Shown one piece after another: positions 1-4,640 of a stretch of DNA of 5,538 nt. The notes below the pieces were generated by a model. That model was not told the origin of the DNA. It searched no databases and saw only the letters and a program-made list of their open reading frames with translations. Both the position numbers and the translations under genes were made by a program. Source of the stretch: Avoscillospira sp045580485 (GTDB lineage Bacteria > Bacillota > Clostridia > Oscillospirales > Oscillospiraceae); NCBI GenBank assembly GCA_045580485.1, contig JAZNNW010000128.1:1-5538 (forward strand), written 5' to 3'. The first letter of the stretch is position 1; each line of letters opens with the position of its first letter.

Positions 1-10
1 GAAGTGGTTG

Positions 11-56
11 AAAAAAAAAAAACAAAACGCCCCAACAAAAGCTTGCTTCCTTTTTG
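11..56 (-). terminator. Weak candidate terminator downstream of the GlmU-like gene
   Basis: Read on the minus strand, just after the stop codon at 67-69, there is a short imperfect stem (CAAAAAG at 56-50 with CTTTTG at 41-36, one bulged A, 8-nt loop). About 13 nt later comes an uninterrupted run of 12 T (22-11). The U-tract is strong, but the stem is weak and too far from it for a classic intrinsic terminator. It may be a poor terminator, or simply a homopolymer at a gene end. Confidence 0.25.
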
Positions 57-66
57 TCGTATTCGG

Positions 67-726
67 TTACTTCTTTTCAGCGATTTCTCCCTGTTTTTTA
101 TAGATGCTGTTGGCAGGGACAACGCCACGGACGCTGGACAGGGGATAGATATTGGAGTTTCTGCCAATGACTGTACCGGGATTCAGCACAGAGCCGCAGC
201 CCACTTCCACATTGTCGCCGATGAGAGCGCCCACTTTCTTTCTGCCGGTTTCAATTTTCTCATCGCCGTTTTTAATGATGACCAGCAGCTTGTCACTCTT
301 GACATTGGAGGTGATGGAGCCGGCACCCATGTGTGCCTTGTAGCCCAGGATGCTGTCGCCAACATAGTTGTAATGGGGTACCTGTACCTTGTCAAACAAG
401 ATCACATTTTTCAGCTCTGTGGAATTGCCTACGACGGCGCCGCTGCCCACCAGTGCGTTGCCGCGGATAAAGGCACAGTGACGGACTTCCGTCTCCGGGC
501 CGATGATGCAGGGACCGGTGATGGAGGCAGTGGGAGCCACCTTTGCGGTTTTAGCGATCCAGATGTTTTCAGCGGGATGGTCATACTCTGCATCGGACAG
601 GGTCTTTCCCAGTTCCAGAATGAAATCGCCGATGCCGCCAAGGGCTTCCCAGGGGTAGGTCACCTGCTCCAGCAGGGGCTTTGCCTGAGTATGTTCTAAA
701 TCGTATAGATCTTTGACTGTGAACAT
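67..726 (-). CDS. GlmU C-terminal-like left-handed beta-helix acyltransferase (annotated in relatives as UDP-GlcNAc pyrophosphorylase-like)
   Basis: This 219-residue protein is made largely of imperfect hexapeptide repeats ([LIV]-G-x4 style) over about residues 55-205, the left-handed parallel beta-helix fold of GlmU-type acetyltransferases. Residues about 100-141 closely follow the GlmU acetyltransferase core: ELKN (104-107), VPHYNYVGDSILG (116-128) and GAGSITSN (134-141). H118, Y121 and N141 match by position the GlmU catalytic histidine and neighbouring CoA/GlcN-1-P site residues, so acyltransfer to a sugar phosphate or similar cytoplasmic acceptor is possible. The N-terminal nucleotidyltransferase domain of full GlmU (about 450 residues) is absent; residues 1-50 form a short alpha-rich lead instead. 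The ATG at 726 is chosen over one at 789 because GAGG (737-734) sits 7 nt before it and the promoter -10 lies inside the longer version. Substrate and pathway are not determinable here; the pyrophosphorylase label in databases is probably misleading. Confidence 0.85.
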   Translation of the reverse strand: MFTVKDLYDLEHTQAKPLLEQVTYPWEALGGIGDFILELGKTLSDAEYDHPAENIWIAKTAKVAPTASITGPCIIGPETEVRHCAFIRGNALVGSGAVVGNSTELKNVILFDKVQVPHYNYVGDSILGYKAHMGAGSITSNVKSDKLLVIIKNGDEKIETGRKKVGALIGDNVEVGCGSVLNPGTVIGRNSNIYPLSSVRGVVPANSIYKKQGEIAEKK

Positions 727-740
727 ATATGTTCCTCTTT

Positions 741-750
741 TCCTATAGGA
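741..750. promoter_or_regulatory. 10-bp perfect palindrome at the predicted transcription start of the GlmU-like gene
   Basis: TCCTATAGGA reads identically on both strands. It lies immediately downstream of the minus-strand -10 element (758-763), so it would cover about +1 to +10 of that transcript. The position suits a repressor half-site pair, but a 10-bp palindrome can occur by chance and no known regulator motif is recognised. Confidence 0.3.
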
Positions 751-757
751 TGGCTCT

Positions 758-786
758 ATTATACACCCAACCGAAAGGTGTGTCAC
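758..786 (-). promoter_or_regulatory. Sigma-A-type promoter for the GlmU-like gene
   Basis: On the minus strand, a -35 of GTGACA (786-781, five of six matches to TTGACA) is followed after exactly 17 bp by a perfect TATAAT (763-758). Transcription would start near 751, giving a 5' leader of about 25 nt before the ATG at 726. Confidence 0.8.
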
Positions 787-800
787 CAAAATTTTTCGGT
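770..800. promoter_or_regulatory. Nested inverted repeat between divergent promoters, possible operator
   Basis: Outer arms ACCGAAA (770-776) and TTTCGGT (794-800) enclose a second inverted repeat, GGTG-TGT-CACC (777-787). The element covers the minus-strand -35 (781-786) and touches the plus-strand -35 (800-805). It lies upstream of both predicted starts and is therefore not transcribed from either, so a DNA operator is more likely than an RNA hairpin. The two repeats are not concentric. No regulator is identified. Confidence 0.35.
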
Positions 801-828
801 AGGCAGAAAGGAAGTTTTATGATATGAT
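800..828 (+). promoter_or_regulatory. Extended -10 promoter for the redox trio
   Basis: TAGGCA (800-805, four of six matches to TTGACA), a 17-bp spacer, then TATGAT (823-828) preceded by TGA (820-822), an extended -10 TGn motif that compensates for the weak -35. The start would fall near 835, leaving about 20 nt before the ATG at 856. This is the only promoter I see for the three genes at 856-2514. Confidence 0.65.
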
Positions 829-855
829 ACAGAAAAAAGGAATGAGGTGTTTTTT

Positions 856-1539
856 ATGAAGAAAATGCTTGTGATTTTATTGGTGTTGACCATGCTGGTA
901 GGCTGCGGCGCACCTGCCGTGGAGGAAGCACCTGTTGTAGAGGAAGAACCCGCTGTGGAGGAAGAACCTGCTGTGGAGGAAGTACCTGCCGTAGAGGAAA
1001 CACCTGCCGTGGAGGAAGCACCTGCCGTGGAGGAGGAACCCGCTGTGGAGGAAACACCTGCCGAACAGGAAACAGCAGAAGATGCCATCCCTCTGGGCAC
1101 TTTTACCGCCCAGACCATCACCGGAGAAACGGTGGATGAAAGTATTTTTGCCAATGCAGAGCTGACAGTCGTCAATGTCTGGGCCACCTATTGCGGCCCC
1201 TGCAAGCAGGAAATGCCGGTGCTGGGCATGCTGGATCGGGAACTGGAAAGTGTGCAGGTGCTGGGTATCGTCACCGATGTGCTGGATCAGCAGGGAAATG
1301 CAGATTCCAGGCAGGTGGAACTGGCTCTGGAACTGCAGACCGCCTACGAATGTGATTACCCCAGCCTCATCCTCAATGAGGATCTGGCTATGCTGGGCTT
1401 TGCAAGCCTCAGTGCCGTCCCCGCCACCTTGTTTGTGGACAAGAATGGCAACCTTGTGGGACAGGGCTTCTACGGTGCTCTGGATGAAACCGGCTGGAGA
1501 GAAACCATCGCTGAACGACTGGAGATGGCACGGCAATGA
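856..1539 (+). CDS. TlpA/ResA-like thioredoxin-fold lipoprotein with Pro-Ala-Val-Glu-Glu repeat tether
   Basis: This 227-residue predicted lipoprotein should be anchored to the outer face of the membrane, with a disulfide-reductase-type thioredoxin domain. Residues 1-17 are a lipoprotein signal peptide: KK, a hydrophobic stretch and the lipobox LVGC, with C17 the lipidated cysteine. Residues 20-73 are nine hexapeptides of PAVEE type, an acidic proline-rich linker. Residues about 79-225 are the TlpA-like domain: active site WATYCGPCKQE with C113 and C116, and the cis-proline loop SAVPATLFVD (P189). The ATG at 856 is preceded 6 nt earlier by GAGGTG (844-849); a GTG at 847 lies inside that site and is a poor start. 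The stop overlaps the next start by 4 nt (ATGA). Family knowledge suggests reduction of extracytoplasmic disulfides or supply of electrons to a peroxidase or methionine sulfoxide reductase; the partner is not in view. Confidence 0.92.
   Translation: MKKMLVILLVLTMLVGCGAPAVEEAPVVEEEPAVEEEPAVEEVPAVEETPAVEEAPAVEEEPAVEETPAEQETAEDAIPLGTFTAQTITGETVDESIFANAELTVVNVWATYCGPCKQEMPVLGMLDRELESVQVLGIVTDVLDQQGNADSRQVELALELQTAYECDYPSLILNEDLAMLGFASLSAVPATLFVDKNGNLVGQGFYGALDETGWRETIAERLEMARQ
913..1074 (+). repeat. 18-bp tandem repeat, nine units, encoding PAVEE-X linker
   Basis: Nine in-frame 18-bp units encode P-[AV]-V-E-E-[AEVT]; the ninth is degenerate (PAEQET). The units keep a common core, cct-gcc/gct-gtg-gag-gaa, with scattered synonymous changes, mostly in the Ala, Val and sixth codons, so the array grew by duplication and then diverged. 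Because the unit is a multiple of three, gain or loss of copies would alter tether length without shifting the reading frame. Confidence 0.95.
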
Positions 1540-1679
1540 AGAAGAAAAAAGATCTGATCGCTGCCGGTCTGCTGGTGGTGTCTGCAGCCTTTCTGACCAT
1601 TGGTATTCTGCGGGGCGAGAATACAGTGGTCTGGCGGAAGGCAGTCAATCTCTGCATGGAGTGTATCGGTCTTGGGTAA
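1536..1679 (+). CDS. CD1871A-family-like CXXC membrane microprotein
   Basis: This 47-residue gene starts at the ATG overlapping the previous stop (ATGA, 1536-1539) and ends at TAA 1677-1679. Residues 2-5 are KKKK, residues about 7-25 form one hydrophobic helix, and the tail ends with CMECIGLG, giving a CXXC pair C40/C43 near the C-terminus. The positive-inside rule puts the N-terminus in the cytoplasm and the CXXC outside, on the same side as the upstream thioredoxin lipoprotein. I recognise the architecture (short helix, RGE, then C-x2-C-I-G) as that named CD1871A family CXXC motif-containing protein in Clostridia; this recall is unchecked and no function is known to me. Overlaps on both sides argue for coupled translation. 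It could relay electrons or hold a cofactor; both are inference. Confidence 0.85.
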   Translation: MKKKKDLIAAGLLVVSAAFLTIGILRGENTVVWRKAVNLCMECIGLG

Positions 1680-2514
1680 ACAAAAACTCCGTACCGCCAT
1701 TCAAATTGTCTGGACAGCCCTGTCCAACGGCTATGTCATGGGCTTTGCCAAGGGCAAGCTCTATGGCGGCGGCTTGAAGAATGTCTGCGTCCCCGGACTC
1801 AACTGCTATTCCTGTCCCGGCGCTCTGGGTGCCTGTCCTTTGGGAGCCCTGCAGTCTACATTGGCAGACCGGAACTATCGTTTTGCCTTCTATGCCGTGG
1901 GCTTTCTACTGCTCTTTGGCACTGTTTTGGGACGGGTGACCTGCGGATTTCTGTGTCCCTTTGGTCTGGTACAGGACTTGCTCTACAAGATTCCTCTGCC
2001 TAAAAAACGGAAACTCCTGCCCGGTGACCGTTTCCTCAAATGGCTCAAGTACATCCTGCTGGTGTTGTTCTGCATCCTGCTGCCCTTGGTAGTAGTGGAT
2101 GTGGTAGGGCAGGGAAAGCCTTGGTTCTGCGCCTATGTGTGCCCCTCCGGTACTTTTCTGGGCGGAATTCCGATGGTGGCTGCCAATGCAGGCCTCAGGA
2201 CCGCTCTGGGCTGGCTGTGGCGATGGAAGCTGGCGTTACTCATTGGCATCGTCATTCTTTCCCTGTTTTATTATCGCCCTTTCTGCCGTTATTTGTGCCC
2301 TCTGGGGGCTGTTTATGGATGCTTTAATCCCATTTCTTTATTGCGGTACAAGCTGGATGAGGAGTCATGCATCCAATGCGGCAAGTGCCAAAAAGCCTGC
2401 CCCTTTGCCATCGACCCCTCCAAAACCCCCAACCATGTAGAGTGTATCCGCTGCGGCAGATGTCTCGATGCCTGCCCTACCAATGCTCTGAAAGGACTTA
2501 TCAGAAAGAAATAA
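1672..2514 (+). CDS. NapH/CcoG-like polyferredoxin membrane protein (4Fe-4S binding)
   Basis: This 280-residue membrane iron-sulfur protein is predicted to move electrons across or along the membrane. In order it has an N-terminal cysteine cluster, C39, CYSC (45-48) and C55; a membrane segment about 70-88; CGFLCP (91-96); a membrane segment about 124-146; CAYVCP (153-158); a membrane segment about 183-201; CRYLCP (205-210); and two ferredoxin motifs C-x2-C-x2-C-x3-C-P at 233-244 and 258-269. The repeated C-x3-CP motifs plus a C-terminal 2x[4Fe-4S] domain match the NapH/Fer4_5 layout, with the N-terminal cluster as an addition. The chosen start is TTG at 1672, with GGAG at 1658-1661 about 10 nt upstream, overlapping the microprotein by 8 nt. 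An ATG at 1600 would add 24 residues that merely shadow the microprotein gene. No nap or cco genes are nearby, so the electron acceptor is more likely the adjacent thioredoxin pair (inference). Confidence 0.9.
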   Translation: MGKQKLRTAIQIVWTALSNGYVMGFAKGKLYGGGLKNVCVPGLNCYSCPGALGACPLGALQSTLADRNYRFAFYAVGFLLLFGTVLGRVTCGFLCPFGLVQDLLYKIPLPKKRKLLPGDRFLKWLKYILLVLFCILLPLVVVDVVGQGKPWFCAYVCPSGTFLGGIPMVAANAGLRTALGWLWRWKLALLIGIVILSLFYYRPFCRYLCPLGAVYGCFNPISLLRYKLDEESCIQCGKCQKACPFAIDPSKTPNHVECIRCGRCLDACPTNALKGLIRKK

Positions 2515-2544
2515 AAAAGTGCTTGCCAATGGCAAGCACTTTTT
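2514..2544. terminator. Bidirectional intrinsic terminator
   Basis: A perfect 14-bp stem (2514-2527 with 2531-2544, core GTGCTTGCC/GGCAAGCAC) closes a 3-nt loop AAT. The stem ends in A/T runs, giving TTTTT on the plus strand and TTTTTTATT on the minus strand. It begins on the last base of the iron-sulfur gene stop and ends 3 nt from the rnj stop (2548-2550), so it can serve both convergent transcripts. Confidence 0.95.
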
Positions 2545-2547
2545 CTA

Positions 2548-4203
2548 TCAAATTTCCGTAATCACGGGCAGGATCATGGGATTGCGCTTGGTGGTCTTGA
2601 ACAGGTAACCGGAAAGGTCGGACTTGATATTAGCCTTCATGGCGCTCCAGTCACGGACACCGCCGGAGAGACAGCGGTCAATGGCATGGGCAGCGATGAT
2701 TCGCAGCTCTTCCATGAGGTTTTCCGATTCCTTCACATAGACAAAGCCTCTGGTGATAATATCGGGGCCGGAGATGATGCTGCCGTCCTCGGAGGAAATG
2801 TTCACGACCACAACCAGCATGCCGTCCTGTGCCAGATGCTTTCTGTCACGGAGGACCACACTGCCCACATCACCGACACCGGTGCCATCCACCAGAATTC
2901 GTCCGGCAGGCACGGTGCCTGTCAGCTTGCAGGTGGTTTTGGTCAGCTCAATGACACGGCCGATATCGGAAATGATGATATTCCGGGGGTCCATGCCCAT
3001 GGCCTGAGCCAGACGGGAATGGGCCTGCAAATGCCGCTGCTCACCGTGGACGGGGATGAAGAACCGGGGCTTCAGCAGTGCATGGAGAATCTTCAGCTCC
3101 TCACGGCCTGCGTGACCGGAGGCATGGAGATCCAGATTCTTGTCAGCGACCACATCGGCTCCCTTGCGGTACAGCTCATTGATGATCTTGCTGACGGCTT
3201 TTTCGTTGCCGGGAATGGCAGAAGCGGAGATGATGACCCGGTCACCGGGCTGGATCTCCACCTGCCGATGTCCTGTAAAGGCCATGCGGTAGAGGGCGGA
3301 CATGTTTTCGCCCTGTGAGCCGGTGGAAACCACCACAACCTTGTTCTTGGGCAGAGTCTTGATGGTGCTGATGTCCACCAGGGTTCTGGGAGGCACTTTC
3401 AGATAGCCCAGTTCGGAAGAAACATTGATGATATTCTCCATGCTTCTGCCGGTGATGGCCACCTTGCGCCCATACTTATGGGCAACATTGATGATGTTCT
3501 GGATGCGGTGGGCGTTGGAAGCGAAGGTGGTGATGATGATTCGCTGGTCGCAGTCCTTGAACTGCCGGTCCAGACCATCAGCCACCTGCATTTCAGAGAT
3601 GGAATAGCCGGGACGCTCCACATTGGTGGAGTCACACAGCAGAGCCAGAACGCCCTCCTTGCCCAGTTCGCCGAAGCGACCCAGATCGATGATGCCTGTA
3701 GGGTCCATACTGTCGATCTTGAAGTCGCCGGTCATGACGATGGTACCTACAGGGGTCTTGATGGCAAAAGCCACAGCATCGGCGATGGAATGGTTCACAT
3801 GGATGAACTCCACCTGGAAGTTGCCGGCCTTGACCGTCTCGCCGGCTTCATGGGTAAACATTTTCACCTTGGTTTCCAGATCAAATTCTTCCAGCTTTTT
3901 CTTCACCAGACCGATGGTCAGGCGGGTGCCGTGGATAGGGGTGCGGAAATTCTGCATGGCATAGGGGATGCCGCCGATATGATCTTCGTGACCGTGGGTA
4001 ATGAACATACCGCGGATCTTATCCTTGTTTTTCACCAGATAGGATGTATCGGCAATGACAGAGTCGATGCCGTACATATCATCTTCGGGGAACCCCATGC
4101 CGCAGTCCACAATGATGATATCTCTGCCGTATTCCAAAACGGTCAGATTTTTGCCGATCTCATTGAGGCCGCCCAGAGAGATGATTTTCAGTTTTTCACT
4201 CAA
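2548..4203 (-). CDS. rnj: Ribonuclease J (metallo-beta-lactamase/beta-CASP RNase)
   Basis: This 551-residue protein has the usual RNase J length. RNase J is a zinc-dependent cytoplasmic enzyme with 5'-to-3' exonuclease and endonuclease activity, central to mRNA turnover and rRNA maturation in Firmicutes. Residues 70-75 carry the metal-binding HGHEDH; further ligands are H138 (VNHSIADA), D160 (MTGD) and H387 (PVHGEQRH). The beta-CASP domain spans roughly 200-360 and includes STGSQGE (293-299); the motif LHASGHAGREEL is at 359-370. The C-terminal part (about 450-551) carries the family's dimerisation/RNA-handling region. The start is TTG at 4203-4201, with GGAGTG (4217-4212) 8 nt upstream; the upstream ATG in that leader meets a stop two codons later. 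It stands alone with its own promoter, unlike Bacillus rnjA, which follows rpoY. Whether it is the J1 or J2 type cannot be decided here. Confidence 0.97.
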   Translation of the reverse strand: MSEKLKIISLGGLNEIGKNLTVLEYGRDIIIVDCGMGFPEDDMYGIDSVIADTSYLVKNKDKIRGMFITHGHEDHIGGIPYAMQNFRTPIHGTRLTIGLVKKKLEEFDLETKVKMFTHEAGETVKAGNFQVEFIHVNHSIADAVAFAIKTPVGTIVMTGDFKIDSMDPTGIIDLGRFGELGKEGVLALLCDSTNVERPGYSISEMQVADGLDRQFKDCDQRIIITTFASNAHRIQNIINVAHKYGRKVAITGRSMENIINVSSELGYLKVPPRTLVDISTIKTLPKNKVVVVSTGSQGENMSALYRMAFTGHRQVEIQPGDRVIISASAIPGNEKAVSKIINELYRKGADVVADKNLDLHASGHAGREELKILHALLKPRFFIPVHGEQRHLQAHSRLAQAMGMDPRNIIISDIGRVIELTKTTCKLTGTVPAGRILVDGTGVGDVGSVVLRDRKHLAQDGMLVVVVNISSEDGSIISGPDIITRGFVYVKESENLMEELRIIAAHAIDRCLSGGVRDWSAMKANIKSDLSGYLFKTTKRNPMILPVITEI

Positions 4204-4211
4204 GTTGGTTT

Positions 4212-4217
4212 CACTCC
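4212..4217 (-). promoter_or_regulatory. Ribosome binding site that fixes the TTG start of rnj
   Basis: GGAGTG on the minus strand (4217 to 4212) lies 8 nt upstream of TTG at 4203. No in-frame ATG or GTG is found at a usable distance, so this site decides for a weak UUG start, which would limit RNase J synthesis. Confidence 0.75.
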
Positions 4218-4342
4218 ATAATTAAAATTTAGTCAAAAAAGACATCACAAAAACAAGCCCACGCATTTTGTCGAAGAAAAGCCCCGTCTCGCTCTCTTGC
4301 CACAAAACCCCGTGTGCAGTGTCTGTATGCGGTTTGATCTTT

Positions 4343-4359
4343 GTCCCATAGCAGGGGAC
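4343..4359 (-). promoter_or_regulatory. 5'-terminal hairpin of the rnj leader
   Basis: In the minus-strand transcript, GTCCC (4359-4355) pairs with GGGAC (4347-4343) around a 7-nt loop. With transcription predicted to start near 4362-4364, the stem would begin only about 3-5 nt from the mRNA 5' end. Such hairpins are known to slow 5'-end-dependent decay. The remaining leader to the TTG (about 140 nt) contains T-rich stretches but no stem I would defend. Confidence 0.5.
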
Positions 4360-4369
4360 GACCTACCAT

Positions 4370-4398
4370 ATTATACCACAAGGGGCGGGGATTGTATA
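4370..4398 (-). promoter_or_regulatory. Extended -10 promoter for rnj
   Basis: On the minus strand, TATACA (4398-4393, four of six matches to the -35 consensus), a 17-bp spacer and a perfect TATAAT (4375-4370) preceded by TGG, an extended -10. The leader to the TTG start is about 160 nt, long for a housekeeping gene and leaving room for leader control. Confidence 0.8.
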
Positions 4399-4444
4399 CA
4401 GATATTTTTTGAGGTCTTTTGTCGGAAAAATCTTGATTTTCCCC

Positions 4445-4473
4445 TTGACAACGGGAATTTTCAGTGGTAATAT
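4445..4473 (+). promoter_or_regulatory. Promoter for the infC-rpmI-rplT operon
   Basis: A perfect TTGACA (4445-4450), a 17-bp spacer and TAATAT (4468-4473) preceded by TGG (4465-4467), an extended -10. Transcription would start near 4480, leaving a leader of about 158 nt. The -35 is 46 bp from the -35 of the divergent rnj promoter. Arms GGAAAA (4424-4429) and TTTTCC (4437-4442) form a short inverted repeat just upstream. Confidence 0.8.
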
Positions 4474-4479
4474 ACTTGA

Positions 4480-4637
4480 GGTTAAAACAAAGAAGGAGCG
4501 GTGGCCCCGCAACTCACCTTCAGCCTCAGGCGAAAAGGTTCACATTGTTTTCATTCTCTGCCGTTTTACGGGAGAGATGTGTGTGATGCGGGTGCCTTGC
4601 GGTATCCGTATTTTTGTGTTTTTCGGAGGTGTTTCAC
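4480..4637 (+). promoter_or_regulatory. L20-type ribosomal protein leader (candidate attenuator) before infC
   Basis: This untranslated leader can fold two ways. In the terminated state, 4586-4596 pairs with 4601-4611 ahead of a U-run. In the alternative, GGCCCCGCA (4503-4511) pairs with 4587-4596 by nine Watson-Crick pairs around one bulged U (4593), destroying the terminator. Between those arms lie a small hairpin (ACCTT 4516-4520 with AAGGT 4535-4539, inner GCC/GGC, asymmetric internal loop CA against GAA) and a stronger one (TCTCT-G-CCGT with ACGG-G-AGAGA, 4555-4577, one G-G mismatch). In Bacillus the infC-rpmI-rplT leader is bound by L20, which promotes termination; gene order and terminator position match. 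Assignment to that RNA family is inference from context and hand folding. Confidence 0.65.
4586..4615 (+). terminator. Leader terminator hairpin of the infC operon
   Basis: An 11-bp stem with some G-U pairs (4586-4596 with 4601-4611), a TTGC loop, then TTTTT at 4611-4615 and a second TTTTT after GTG. It lies 23 nt before the infC start, so it would act as a conditional attenuator and not as the end of an operon. Confidence 0.7.
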
Positions 4638-4640
4638 ATC
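4625..4640 (+). promoter_or_regulatory. Ribosome binding site and non-canonical ATC start of infC
   Basis: GGAGGTG (4625-4631) is a near-perfect Shine-Dalgarno sequence. Six bases later, in frame with IF3, is ATC (4638-4640), with no ATG nearby. The only closer alternative, GTG at 4629-4631, is part of the Shine-Dalgarno itself. IF3 genes characteristically use AUU, AUC or AUA starts, which IF3 itself discriminates against. Confidence 0.8.

Noticed and set aside
4..699. 231-codon open frame on the plus strand opposite the GlmU-like gene
   Set aside because: Antisense shadow of a well-supported beta-helix gene; no ribosome site and no recognisable domain.
847..855. GTG at 847 as start of the lipoprotein
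   Set aside because: It lies within GAGGTG, the ribosome site of the ATG at 856, and the signal peptide begins properly with MKK at 856.
913..1074. CRISPR-like or other non-coding repeat array
   Set aside because: Units are contiguous, 18 bp, in frame and encode a regular peptide; there are no spacers.
877..1536. Long minus-strand frame opposite the thioredoxin lipoprotein
   Set aside because: Its repetitive FLHSG-like sequence is just the antisense of the 18-bp PAVEE repeat; the plus-strand gene has signal peptide, CGPC and a ribosome site.
1600..1671. ATG at 1600 as start of the polyferredoxin
   Set aside because: The added 24 residues are out-of-frame translation of the microprotein gene and have no membrane or cysteine pattern of the family; TTG at 1672 has GGAG upstream.
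3478..4221. 247-codon plus-strand frame opposite rnj
   Set aside because: Antisense to conserved RNase J motifs; composition and absence of a ribosome site indicate a shadow.
4204..4362. rpoY (ykzG) or another small gene upstream of rnj
   Set aside because: In Bacillus rpoY precedes rnjA, but no open frame with a ribosome site or RpoY-like sequence is present in this leader.
4409..4585. Protein gene in the infC leader (upstream part of a 78-codon frame)
   Set aside because: It spans the infC promoter -35/-10 and would begin before the predicted transcript; only its last 19 codons are discussed, as a possible upstream frame.
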